A stretch of DNA of 35,325 bases from a virus. The stretch's first letter is position 1, and each line of letters begins with the position of its first letter. A program made the translations under genes and the position numbers. The notes under the pieces are model-generated. The model was not told the origin of the DNA, ran no database searches, and saw only the letters and a program-made list of their open reading frames with translations. The stretch spans positions 1 to 35,325 of IMG/VR virus record IMGVR_UViG_3300028283_000020; one strand, given 5' to 3'. Below, one piece after another: positions 22,315 through 29,287 of the stretch.

Positions 22315-24285
22315 ATGTTAGATCAAGATGTTGTAAATTTAGCCAAAGCCATAAGACAACAAGAGACAGGAAATAACCCTGTTAAAGGTGCTAGCGGAGA
22401 ATTGGCAAGTCGTTATCAATATATGCCGTCAACTTGGCGATCTGTTGCGTCTAAGTATTTAGGCACGCCAAACGCACCTCTAACCCTTGAAAATGAAAAC
22501 AAGGCAACTTATCTAAAAATAAAAGACTGGAAAGACGCAGGATATAACCCTGCTCAAATTGCATCAATGTGGAACAGTGGAAGTCCTAATTGGGAAGGTA
22601 AGGTTGGAATAAATAAAGCAGGCGTTAAATACGATACCCCTAGTTATGTTAAAAATGTTTATAATTTATACCAAAAAAACAAGCAAGAAACGGGAAAAAA
22701 CAAAGAATACACACCATCCCAAAATCAAATTATAGCCAAACAATACAATGCTCCTTTTGTCTCAACTCCAGGTGGGAATATAGCGTCAGAACTAGCGAAA
22801 ACAGCAGGGAATATACCAAGTTCTTTTGGGAACTTTGTTAAAGGAGTTGTAGATTTTTTAAATCCTTATTCTTCTGGTCAAAAGCTTGGTGAAGCGATTA
22901 CAACCGGAATACAAGCCGGAAAAGAAGGAGTTAGTCCATTAGATGTTTTAAAAGAAATACCAAGTGCCGCTTATCAAACTTTATTCCCAGAAGGTGCAAG
23001 AGCGACAATAGAAGGTGCAGGTGGTTTAGCTGTTGGGGCATTAACAGGGAATGAAAAGTTAAAACAAGCATCTGATATCAGACTACAAGAAGCACAAAGA
23101 GTGATGACATCTGATCCATTCTCTCAGGTAGCCCCTATTGTTTTAGGTGCGGAAGGAGTAAAAAAAGGGACTGTTTCAAAAGTAGCTGAGCCATTAATTA
23201 AACCAATAGCTAAAACAGCAGAAGTGACTACGGGAATAACTAAAAAAGGGGTTGAATTTGTGGGAAACCAAATAACAGGGCTAAACCCAGAAACAAGATC
23301 TTTGGCCATAAACTCGCCAGAAGCATTATCAAATAAAAATATTGCCAGTATTAGCAGAGAGTCATTAGCTCAAAAAGTTTCCAATAAAATGGAAAGCGTA
23401 ATAAATGCTAAAGCTGAAACTGGGTCAGGGTATGAAGCGATAAGAACCTCATCAGAAAAAGTTGTAATTCCTCAAGAGTCAATATTAGATATTTTTAATA
23501 AAAATAAAATAAAAATTACAGACGGTAAAATATCTATAGATAAAGAAAGTATTCCTTTAAGTCAAACAGATATAAACCAACTACAATCTTTCATTGATAC
23601 ATATGGCATCGGAGGAGAATACACAGGTAATTCATTTTTAAATGCTAGGTTTTCTTTATCTGAATTGTCTAAATATGGAGCTGATAAAACTGGGAACCTA
23701 CAAAGAATAAGTAGAGACTTAAGAAATTCATATGATCAGGTGGGGAAAGAAACTTTGTCAGGATTGAAAGATCTTGACAAATCATATAGTAGCTTAAAAA
23801 CAGAATATGAAACTATTAAAAAGGATTATTTCCAAAAAAACAAACAAACCGGAGAAACAGAATTTAAGGATGGAGCGTTGACTAAGATAGCCAATGCCAC
23901 GAACAAAGGAAGGGAAAGTGTTTTGGCTAGACTTGAAAGCATAGTGCCTGGCATTTCGAGAGAAATAAATATTTTAAAGGCAATACAAGACATTGAACTT
24001 TCTAATAAAAATAAAGTTGGGACATATATGCGCGGTATATTGCCTGGAGGTGTTGGATATTTAGCAGGAGGACCACTGGGATCATTATTAAGTATTATAT
24101 TGACAAGTCCATCTATTGTTATTCCATTACTTAGATTATATGGAGAGGCGTTGAAAATAAAGTCTAATACAATGGATGTTATTATAAAAAAATTAGAGGA
24201 TGGCAAAAAACTAACAGGAGTAGATAAGGAAATATTCTATGATATGCTTAAATTCGCATCTATTTTTAATCCTCAACAAAAATGA
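22315..24285 (+). CDS. Virion-associated transglycosylase / ejection protein
   Basis: 656 residues from ATG 22315, after the previous stop; the longer in-frame start at 22252 would overlap that gene. Residues 1-120 are a lysozyme-like transglycosylase domain: AKAIRQQETGNNPVKGASGE with the catalytic Glu, SRYQYMPSTWRSVASKY, PAQIASMWNSG and TPSYVKNVYNLY. Alanine/glycine stretches (GAGGLAVGALTG), a long helical middle, and a hydrophobic patch near the end (GVGYLAGGPLGSLLSIIL) follow. It cuts peptidoglycan locally while DNA enters, as T7 gp16 does. Ends in an ATGA overlap. Confidence 0.8.
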   Translation: MLDQDVVNLAKAIRQQETGNNPVKGASGELASRYQYMPSTWRSVASKYLGTPNAPLTLENENKATYLKIKDWKDAGYNPAQIASMWNSGSPNWEGKVGINKAGVKYDTPSYVKNVYNLYQKNKQETGKNKEYTPSQNQIIAKQYNAPFVSTPGGNIASELAKTAGNIPSSFGNFVKGVVDFLNPYSSGQKLGEAITTGIQAGKEGVSPLDVLKEIPSAAYQTLFPEGARATIEGAGGLAVGALTGNEKLKQASDIRLQEAQRVMTSDPFSQVAPIVLGAEGVKKGTVSKVAEPLIKPIAKTAEVTTGITKKGVEFVGNQITGLNPETRSLAINSPEALSNKNIASISRESLAQKVSNKMESVINAKAETGSGYEAIRTSSEKVVIPQESILDIFNKNKIKITDGKISIDKESIPLSQTDINQLQSFIDTYGIGGEYTGNSFLNARFSLSELSKYGADKTGNLQRISRDLRNSYDQVGKETLSGLKDLDKSYSSLKTEYETIKKDYFQKNKQTGETEFKDGALTKIANATNKGRESVLARLESIVPGISREINILKAIQDIELSNKNKVGTYMRGILPGGVGYLAGGPLGSLLSIILTSPSIVIPLLRLYGEALKIKSNTMDVIIKKLEDGKKLTGVDKEIFYDMLKFASIFNPQQK

Positions 24286-24344
24286 TATTTAATATAATAA
24301 CATTTATCCTAGTTTGTCTTGGGTTGTGGTATTCAGATAAATAA
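24282..24344 (+). CDS. Tiny membrane peptide, 20 aa
   Basis: MIFNIITFILVCLGLWYSDK: one hydrophobic segment with a charged end. It starts in the stop of the preceding gene (ATGA). It ends one base before the next ATG. Very short, but packing and composition are like those of small phage membrane peptides. Confidence 0.35.
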   Translation: MIFNIITFILVCLGLWYSDK

Positions 24345-24345
24345 A

Positions 24346-24891
24346 ATGGACTTATTAAAAGCTCTAAATATTAACATACCAAGTCTTAAACAACTGTTCG
24401 GAGTCAAGAATGAAAATAGTCTTGACTCTGTTTTGAGTGGAAATATACCTAATAATAGATTAGTGAAACCAAACGAAACTAGCCCAATGTTCGGAGGAAC
24501 TTTATCAACTAAAAATAATTCTGCTCCAATTGAAGCTTTAATAAAAGGGAGTAATGAGTCTATAAAAAATAAACTTATTGAAATAGCGAATAAATTTAAT
24601 ATTAATCCAAATGCTGTTTATAAAATAATAAGCGATAATAAATATGGCGGAATAAGCGGAAAAGTTTCTTTAAGTGCTTTAGGAATACCTGCTGTTTTTG
24701 GTGCTGGATTAGCTGGAGCTGGTTCAATACTAAATTCTAGCTTTAAATTAAGCAAAGAAATAGATGAACAAGTTAAAAGCGAGTTGAAAAGGATAGATCT
24801 TGAAACTCAAGTTAAGAAAATTACTAATATCAAAAAAAATACAATGCCTATCATAAATAAAACCACAATAACCCCCGAACAACCATTATAA
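24346..24891 (+). CDS. Small ejection-type protein, last late gene
   Basis: 181 residues from ATG 24346; a TTG upstream at 24319 is in frame but overlaps the membrane peptide. Helical, with a hydrophobic Gly/Ala segment (ALGIPAVFGAGLAGAGSIL near residues 110-130) and a basic C-terminal tail. This resembles the short internal virion proteins that insert into the membrane. It ends the rightward transcript. No family motif is recognisable. Confidence 0.5.
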   Translation: MDLLKALNINIPSLKQLFGVKNENSLDSVLSGNIPNNRLVKPNETSPMFGGTLSTKNNSAPIEALIKGSNESIKNKLIEIANKFNINPNAVYKIISDNKYGGISGKVSLSALGIPAVFGAGLAGAGSILNSSFKLSKEIDEQVKSELKRIDLETQVKKITNIKKNTMPIINKTTITPEQPL

Positions 24892-25003
24892 ACACAAACA
24901 TCCAATATCTTAAATTAACTTCAATTTCGCTGTCATCTAAAATAAAAGTGGATAAAACCATTGAAAAAAAACATACATTTTAATAATAATATCCACCGTA
25001 TAT
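24892..25003. other. Convergent intergenic region
   Basis: The gap between the rightward late operon and the leftward metallopeptidase gene. GTGGATA (24949-24955) and TATCCAC (24989-24995) could pair as a long-loop stem, but no T-run follows, so I do not call a terminator. Nothing else is visible. Confidence 0.4.
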
Positions 25004-25417
25004 TCATTTGTTCACAATCATATCCTCTTTATCTCTAAAATAGATATAAAGGCAAGGATATGTTGAGCTAAATTCTTTATTTTTTCTTTTATACAAAGAG
25101 TAATAATCTGCTACCCGTTCATCTAATACTTTTTTCTCACTACAATATAAGTCTTTTGGTATGTATCTTAGGTCTTTATAATCCTTAATAATATCCCTAG
25201 ACGATTGATCTAGTAAAAAAATTGAATGACCTATCTCGTGATATAATACGTAATCCTTATCCTTTGCATAGTAGCTTATAAAAACATTTTTATTCCCATA
25301 GCATCCTGCGACGTCATAGACATTTGTGTTTTTTGATCCGCAATCAAAATTTATATTACTTGAAAAAATTATATTTAATCCAAGTGCGGCTAATAGAGTT
25401 GGTAACATCATAGGCAC
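25004..25417 (-). CDS. Exported HEIGH metallopeptidase-like protein
   Basis: 137 residues. The N-terminus (MPMMLPTLLAALGLNIIFSS) is a signal peptide or membrane anchor. The core has H60-E61-I62-G63-H64, the HExxH zinc motif, preceded by YVLY, and downstream DERVADYYSLY (E100, D104), where gluzincin-type enzymes supply the third ligand. Cysteines at 26, 39, 92 and 122 would suit disulfides outside the cell. It might process a surface or virion protein or act as an accessory lysin. It lies beyond the terminator at 25472-25515, so it needs its own promoter; TATAAT is present around 25440 on the minus strand. Confidence 0.65.
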   Translation of the reverse strand: MPMMLPTLLAALGLNIIFSSNINFDCGSKNTNVYDVAGCYGNKNVFISYYAKDKDYVLYHEIGHSIFLLDQSSRDIIKDYKDLRYIPKDLYCSEKKVLDERVADYYSLYKRKNKEFSSTYPCLYIYFRDKEDMIVNK

Positions 25418-25471
25418 TTTAAAAAACTAATATAAAGATTATAGATATAGTTGATCATAAATTTACAAAAA

Positions 25472-25515
25472 AACAATTAAAGCCGCAAATATGGACGAAA
25501 ACAGCTTTAATTGTT
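25472..25515 (-). terminator. Rho-independent terminator of the leftward early operon
   Basis: AACAATTAAAGC (25472-25483) and GCTTTAATTGTT (25504-25515) pair perfectly over 12 bases. On the minus strand the stem is followed by a T-run. The right arm covers the stop codon of the HTH-like gene (25509-25507), so the operon ends here. Confidence 0.85.
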
Positions 25516-25854
25516 TAGCTTATAAACTAAAGCATCCGCTTTTTTAACTAATAAATTATATTCCTTGTTAGCTATTCTTTCCTCATATAATACCATTTTA
25601 TATTGTTTCCTTTTTATTTCTTCAATCATCTTATCCAATTCAAATAACTCGCATTCTTTAATTTTATCGTCAATCATTAACTGTTGCGGAGTTTTATTTA
25701 TTACCGTTAAAATATACTCCTTAACATAGCGAAGTTTTCGTCTAACATTTCTTATTTTAAGGTCAAAAAACATAGCTGCCTCTTTAATGGTAAATTTATC
25801 AAATATTATTTTATTGGCGATCGTTTCACCCTCAATGTAACTGTTCTTTTGCAT
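25507..25854 (-). CDS. Helix-turn-helix-like protein, 115 aa
   Basis: Reads MQKNSYIEGETIANKIIFDK, then FTIKEAAMFFDLKIRNVRRKL, which fits a helix-turn-helix (I-x-E-A-A ... DLKIRNVRRKL as recognition helix). The rest is helical and charged (MIEEIKRKQYKMVLYEERI). It has a very strong SD (AAGGGGGG, 4 bases before ATG), unlike most phage genes here. It is the last gene before the terminator. It may be a regulator of the acquired cassette upstream, but the target is unknown. Confidence 0.55.
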   Translation of the reverse strand: MQKNSYIEGETIANKIIFDKFTIKEAAMFFDLKIRNVRRKLRYVKEYILTVINKTPQQLMIDDKIKECELFELDKMIEEIKRKQYKMVLYEERIANKEYNLLVKKADALVYKLNN

Positions 25855-25907
25855 ATTTCCCCCCTTAATTTATTTAAACTTTTTAAAAACTTTTTTACTT
25901 TATATTT

Positions 25908-25959
25908 CATACTATTGAAATTGAGGGGGTATCTAAAGCCTACCCCCTCATAAGCTAAA
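25908..25959. repeat. Hairpin repeat R1 flanking the acetyltransferase gene
   Basis: GAGGGGGTA (25923-25931) pairs with TACCCCCTC (25941-25949) over a 9-base loop. The flanks (CATACTATT..AA.TTGAGGGG on one side, loop TCTAAAGCC, then AGCTAA) are shared with R2 at 26797-26846 in the same orientation. On neither strand is it followed by a convincing T-run. Confidence 0.7.
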
Positions 25960-25962
25960 AAA

Positions 25963-26757
25963 TCAGACTGACATTCTTGGATGTTTATATTCATTCTTTG
26001 ATGAATATATACCTGTGTTAATCTTAAAAGTTCTCCCTCCTATATCCGCATAACAGATAATAGCATCGCCCTCTTTCTTGTTAAGGCGATTGAATTGTTG
26101 AGTATAGTAGGCATCCTTGCTTTTTGGTTCCATACCATACAAAGTGCTACCATAGTGTCCTTTAATAATTCCCTCCGCATTTAAAGAACTTTTACTTACT
26201 AAAGAAAGCAGATATTGAGCTTTCTTCAAGTCTATCATACCCGTAAAGCCGGGCTGACTAATCATTCCAATAGCCGAGTCCATTGATTGCTTGGCTATCG
26301 GATTTTGTGTCACCGTAAAGACAACATCAAAACCTTCACTATCAATAGCAAGACGGGTCATTTGTTGCCCTATGCCCATTCCTTGCCACTGTGGTAATAC
26401 ACACATTCCTGAAAGGTAAATAGCCTTACCATATGGAGTGTTAAACTTTCGCCACATTCTAAAAGCTATGGGACGAGGTTTACCAAACTCGAAAGTGCTG
26501 AATGAGATCGTGCCGTCTGAACGCACCACTATCAAACCATCGGAATTGAAAATATGCTCGTAGACGCTGTCTTCAAACGACTCACTGGCATTTTGGCAAA
26601 AAGCCTCTACTCCTACAGGGAACAAAGAATTAAAAATAAACTCTTTGTCATCATTACTGGTAATACTTGAGGGGCTAAATATATACCCTCGATTGATTGA
26701 ACCGCCTGCAAAGAAGCTAATATCTTTGGCGTTGGTTCTTCGTGCTATAGTGGTCAT
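25963..26757 (-). CDS. GNAT-family N-acetyltransferase
   Basis: 264 residues from ATG 26757 (MTTIARRTN), chosen because AGAGGG stands 6-8 bases upstream; an in-frame ATG at 26799 lies in the flanking repeat. The acetyl-CoA site is clear: LSGMCVLPQWQGMGIGQQMTRLAI, quoted as SGMCVLPQWQGMGIG plus QQMTRLAI, the 'V.P..qG.GiG..l' motif A. FDVVFTVTQNPIA follows as the beta-5 region. The N-terminal half is an acidic domain of unknown role. It transfers acetyl from acetyl-CoA to an unknown amine. Base composition is less AT-rich than nearby genes and the gene is bracketed by hairpin repeats. Confidence 0.82.
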   Translation of the reverse strand: MTTIARRTNAKDISFFAGGSINRGYIFSPSSITSNDDKEFIFNSLFPVGVEAFCQNASESFEDSVYEHIFNSDGLIVVRSDGTISFSTFEFGKPRPIAFRMWRKFNTPYGKAIYLSGMCVLPQWQGMGIGQQMTRLAIDSEGFDVVFTVTQNPIAKQSMDSAIGMISQPGFTGMIDLKKAQYLLSLVSKSSLNAEGIIKGHYGSTLYGMEPKSKDAYYTQQFNRLNKKEGDAIICYADIGGRTFKINTGIYSSKNEYKHPRMSV

Positions 26758-26796
26758 TGTATCGCCCTCTGGTTGGTTTTTAATGCGTGTGTAAAT

Positions 26797-26846
26797 CATA
26801 CTATTAAAGTTGAGGGGTCTATTAAGCCGACCCCTCTTTTGGCTAA
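26797..26846. repeat. Hairpin repeat R2 flanking the acetyltransferase gene
   Basis: GAGGGGTC (26812-26819) pairs with GACCCCTC (26829-26836). CATACTATT, AA.TTGAGGGG, the TTAAGCC part of the loop and the trailing GGCTAA match R1, a direct repeat of about 50 bp with compensating stem changes. The stem differs in sequence yet still pairs, which supports a selected structure. Confidence 0.7.
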
Positions 26847-26848
26847 TT

Positions 26849-27093
26849 TTACATTGCTTTCTGAATTTTTGAAAGCCTCTCCCTCCTCTTTTCTACTATG
26901 CAAATATCACATTCAACTTTACGGATGTCGTAAAAACGACTTAACATCGGATGATCGACTATGTTTTGGTATTCAATACCAACTTTCGGATCACCCCAAG
27001 GATGATGGGTGAATTTTGTTCTGCGGTGCGTTTCGCACACTTTGATAATTAACATAGATTTACCTTTGGTGTGATAAGTCATTGCTATACACA
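26849..27093 (-). CDS. Small CxxH...CDxC module protein, 81 aa
   Basis: Starts at ATG 27093 (MCIAMTYHTKGKS), 6 bases after AAGGAG; a longer frame upstream lacks an SD and overlaps the neighbour. One copy of the cluster's module: C-E-T-H followed by R-R-T-K-F, a conserved W (HHPWGDP), about 30 residues, then VECDICIVEKRRE. The C-x2-H and C-x2-C pairs would bind one zinc. The two flanking-frame genes have the same module, so these are paralogues. Function unknown. Confidence 0.65.
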
Positions 27094-27095
27094 TA

Positions 27096-27476
27096 TCATT
27101 CTCCTTTTTTATTCTTGCAAATATCGCAAGGTTGTTGTCTAACCAAACAGCCAGCAAAGAATTTTTCAATCTCTCCGCTATCAGGAATAATTAGCCAATC
27201 CTCTACCCATTTATCATCTCCGATCTTTATCCTATTATGCTCTTGGCACATTAAAACTGATATTTGTTTGAGTGGTGTTTTTTCATTCGCTGTCTCCTCA
27301 CAAACATCGCATTTAGCCTCGTTTATATCACAAATAGTATTAAACGACTGCGAATAGATATTGGTTTTGCTATAGTCCATTCCTCTGCAAGAAACCCAAG
27401 GCTTATCGCAAGACTTTAGCCTGCTGTGCATAAAGCAAATAAGCAACGGTATTCTAAAATCTCTTTTTTCTGCCAT
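27096..27476 (-). CDS. Tandem CxxH...CDxC protein (two modules), 126 aa
   Basis: Starts at ATG 27476 (MAEKRDFRIP), 7 bases after GAGGAG. Module 1: CFMHSRLKSCDKPWVSC and later KCDVCEET. Module 2: MCQEHNRIKIGDDKWVEDW and later PCDICKNKKGE. Each has C-x2-H, an aromatic near +10, and C-D-x-C about 30-40 residues on. It ends two bases before the ATG of the 81-residue paralogue. I recognise no named family; a zinc-stabilised nucleic-acid or protein-binding fold is the simplest guess. Confidence 0.65.
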   Translation of the reverse strand: MAEKRDFRIPLLICFMHSRLKSCDKPWVSCRGMDYSKTNIYSQSFNTICDINEAKCDVCEETANEKTPLKQISVLMCQEHNRIKIGDDKWVEDWLIIPDSGEIEKFFAGCLVRQQPCDICKNKKGE

Positions 27477-27492
27477 AGCACTACTCCTCAAT

Positions 27493-27711
27493 TTAATTTT
27501 CACCGTTAGATTGCACCAATATTTCGTTAAGATAGGTTATGAATTGAACTTTCAAGCATACATCACATAAACACGTGTGTAAGCTAAAATCATTTCCATC
27601 CATTAAAGCAAAAATATGCTCAGGGAAACCGTCAAACGAATTAAAAGCCTCCCAATCGAAACCATCCACTCTAATTCTGTTATGGCTATAACAAATAGAG
27701 AATAGTAACAT
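27493..27711 (-). CDS. Small CxxH...CDxC module protein, 72 aa
   Basis: MLLFSICYSHNRIRVDGFDW begins the module almost at once (C-Y-S-H-N-R-I, then W), and CLCDVCLKV closes it near residue 50. The HNRI string is shared with module 2 of the next gene. Strong SD CAGGAG, 7-8 bases upstream. It is the first gene of a three-gene set of paralogues read leftwards with gaps of 16 and 2 bases. Confidence 0.65.
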   Translation of the reverse strand: MLLFSICYSHNRIRVDGFDWEAFNSFDGFPEHIFALMDGNDFSLHTCLCDVCLKVQFITYLNEILVQSNGEN

Positions 27712-27831
27712 TTTATTTCTCCTGTTGAATGTGAATTGTCAAAGTTCTACTCTGGACTGAATAAGCCCATTGTCTAGCTACCAGTTGAGTAGTAGCTGGG
27801 CGATTGGTTTATTAAGTTAATAATTAAATAA
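27712..27831 (-). other. Gap between lectin-type gene and zinc-module operon
   Basis: No gene. On the minus strand AGCTAC...GTAGCT (6-bp arms, about 27769-27796) lies inside CCC/GGG arms, and TTTGACA follows upstream of the SD of the 72-residue gene without a good -10. It is the boundary between non-SD phage genes and the SD-bearing cassette. Confidence 0.35.
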
Positions 27832-28095
27832 CTATTTAAATCTAACACAACGAACATAGTTATTGTCAGACTTGACGTTGAAGCCCAAAGTGCCGTCCGA
27901 GAAGTTCACATAATACGCGCCGTTCGTGCACTGAGGGTAAGTGGTGGAGGACCAATAGTAGCTGGGAACAAATCCATCCACTTTATCATCATCAGCCTCT
28001 ACCAACTCTCTCTTAGTGTTTATAGCCTCATCATCCAATCCTCTCAATTCTTTTAAAATCTCTAACTCTCTAATTAAAATATCTTTTTTAGTCAT
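27832..28095 (-). CDS. DGR-type variable lectin-fold protein A (short)
   Basis: 87 residues from ATG 28095, whose leader TTATAAAAATATG matches its paralogues. N-terminal helix (MTKKDILIRELEILKELRGL), short linker, then the C-terminal lectin-fold segment YYWSSTTYP...RCVR of DUF1566/FISUMP type. The 39 codons 27960-27844 align without gaps to those of proteins B and D. Nearly all differences are at first and second codon bases of NNC/NNT codons, the mark of DGR variable regions. It lacks the EWGES...GWRRP segment of its paralogues, so it is a shortened form. Its ligand is unknown; the lectin end normally binds ligand. Confidence 0.8.
   Translation of the reverse strand: MTKKDILIRELEILKELRGLDDEAINTKRELVEADDDKVDGFVPSYYWSSTTYPQCTNGAYYVNFSDGTLGFNVKSDNNYVRCVRFK
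27844..27960 (-). repeat. DGR variable region VR-A
   Basis: 39 codons from TAC (27960-27958) to GTT (27846-27844). Invariant frame in all three copies: TGG, TCC, ACC, ACT, ACG, GCG, TTC TCG, GGC ACT TTG, AAG, CGT TGT GTT. Variable codons here include TGC, GGC, TTC, GTC and GAC, where the siblings have AAC, AGC, GAC and so on. Confidence 0.75.
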
Positions 28096-28127
28096 ATTTT
28101 TATAAGTCAATAACTAAATAATTATTA

Positions 28128-28502
28128 CTAGCGAACACAACGACCATAGATAATGCTAAACTTGTCGAGGTTGCGCAAAGTGCCGTCCGAGAAGTTCACA
28201 TAAAACGCGCTGTTCGTGCTCAGAGGGTAAGTGGTGGAGGACCAATAGTAATCTTCTTTAAATCCATCAACTCCATCTAAATAAGCGTTAAATAATTCTA
28301 TAGCAGTTGGTCGTCTCCACCCATCTCCTTTACTCTCGCACCACCTACCAAATTCTTCAAAATTCATCCTTTCGTTACTACTCTCCCCCCATTCAGGCTC
28401 TTTCTTAGTGTCTAGGGTTTTAGTTACTTCCTCAAGGCTTCCATATCCTAAAAGTTCGTTTATTATTTCTAATTTTTTTTCTAATAATTGCTGTCTTGTC
28501 AT
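28128..28502 (-). CDS. DGR-type variable lectin-fold protein B
   Basis: 124 residues. Helical N-terminus (MTRQQLLEKKLEIINELLGY), then the lectin-fold domain: EPEWGESSNERMNFEEFGRW, CESKGDGWRRPTAIELFNAY, LDGVDGFKEDYYWSSTT and the end GRCVR. The W-x-x-P and YYWSST...RC-V-R elements are those of DUF1566/FISUMP domains, a fold used by DGR target proteins. The last 39 codons are the hypervariable part. No signal peptide, so it acts in the cytoplasm or on the virion. It follows the NinB-like gene in the early operon with a 16-base gap. Confidence 0.82.
   Translation of the reverse strand: MTRQQLLEKKLEIINELLGYGSLEEVTKTLDTKKEPEWGESSNERMNFEEFGRWCESKGDGWRRPTAIELFNAYLDGVDGFKEDYYWSSTTYPLSTNSAFYVNFSDGTLRNLDKFSIIYGRCVR
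28134..28250 (-). repeat. DGR variable region VR-B
   Basis: 39 codons aligned to VR-A and VR-D. Distinctive codons are CTG, AGC, CGC, CTC, GAC, TTT, AGC, ATT and ATC at sites where siblings differ. Third bases are almost constant across copies. It is followed by CGC TAG, shared with VR-D. Confidence 0.75.
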
Positions 28503-28518
28503 ATAGTTATTAATTAAA

Positions 28519-28911
28519 TTATTCTGTTAAATAAATAGCACTCTCGTCTGGTATGGGCACTCCGCATTCCGCACAAATAGCCTCTAGGTAGTCTTTAAAT
28601 TCTTTAGTCGATAAAGTGGTGGTCGTTGCAGGTATTTTTATCTCCTTGCCCATTACAGCGATAAATACAGGTGGCAAATGGACTCTCTTAAAATATTCAT
28701 TTAAATTATTTTCAGAATTTCCTGTTTCTTGACTTATAATCCTCAAATATCCCCAATAAAGTCTATTTTGTTTATTGCTTCTATTTTTTTCCTCTTTCTT
28801 CACGATCATCTCGCAATTACCGTTCAAGGTAAAAAGATAGTCATTAAAAGTCTTGTCATCTAAATCTTTAATAATTCCATTCTCTATTTTAATTTTGAAT
28901 ATCGGAACCAT
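28519..28911 (-). CDS. ninB: NinB-like recombination protein
   Basis: 130 residues from ATG 28911 (MVPIFKIKIEN); a start five codons earlier has no better leader. The central RSNKQNRLYWGYLRIISQET and the closing PATTTTLSTKEFKDYLEAI, CAECGVPIPD are the conserved blocks of NinB/Orf family proteins, which bind single-stranded DNA and assist recombination. It overlaps the RusA gene by 23 bases, and RusA plus NinB pairs occur in many phages. No nuclease motif. Confidence 0.75.
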   Translation of the reverse strand: MVPIFKIKIENGIIKDLDDKTFNDYLFTLNGNCEMIVKKEEKNRSNKQNRLYWGYLRIISQETGNSENNLNEYFKRVHLPPVFIAVMGKEIKIPATTTTLSTKEFKDYLEAICAECGVPIPDESAIYLTE

Positions 28912-29230
28912 ATTTCTTAAATTCAAATTTTATAAATTCATTTCCCTTTTTTACAATTTTTTTCTCAACTATAATCTTATAAATCATCTTGTCGTTAAAG
29001 CAATACTTTTTTTGGCAAACATCTGAAAAAATTTTAATTGGGTTGTCAGTATCTGCATTCTTAGAAGACAAGCCAAACACTAAATTAAGTTCAAGTTTTC
29101 CGTCTGGCACTTCTAAATTTGGCAATAAATAAAATAATTCTTTCTCGTAATCTTCGTATTCTCTAGTTTTAAACCGTCTCCCCCTAAAGGCTTGATTAAC
29201 AGATAGAGGCTTGATATAAAGTGTGTGCAC
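28889..29230 (-). CDS. rusA: RusA-type Holliday junction resolvase
   Basis: 113 residues beginning with GTG 29230-29228. KPLSVNQAFRGRRFKTREY is the family opening, and NADTDNPIKIFSDVC gives D60-x-D62-N and K66, with D80 (CFND) as the third acid; RusA enzymes use such a triad with a lysine. It cuts four-way junctions, resolving recombination or replication intermediates before packaging. It overlaps NinB by 23 bases. The AT-rich leader has no SD. Confidence 0.88.
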   Translation of the reverse strand: MHTLYIKPLSVNQAFRGRRFKTREYEDYEKELFYLLPNLEVPDGKLELNLVFGLSSKNADTDNPIKIFSDVCQKKYCFNDKMIYKIIVEKKIVKKGNEFIKFEFKKYGSDIQN

Positions 29231-29287
29231 AATATTTTATTTATAATGTGCATAGCTTATTCCCTCTGCACAATAATAGTTATAGAG
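29231..29287 (-). other. Short gap with TGTGCA/TGCACA inverted repeat
   Basis: On either strand TGTGCA and TGCACA (about 29237-29267) can form a 6-bp hairpin just upstream of the GTG of the resolvase gene, which itself lies in a third TGTGCA. Possibly translational control; weak evidence. Confidence 0.3.

Noticed and set aside
24949-24995. Bidirectional terminator between the converging operons
   Set aside because: The GTGGATA/TATCCAC arms are short, the loop is over 30 bases, and there is no T-run on either strand.
25806-25994. 62-residue frame between the acetyltransferase and HTH genes
   Set aside because: It overlaps both neighbours and the hairpin repeat R1, and has no leader. Treated as non-coding.
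26773-27357. Plus-strand frames under the zinc-module genes
   Set aside because: The minus strand has SD sequences, paralogy and the CxxH...CDxC modules; the plus frames have none.
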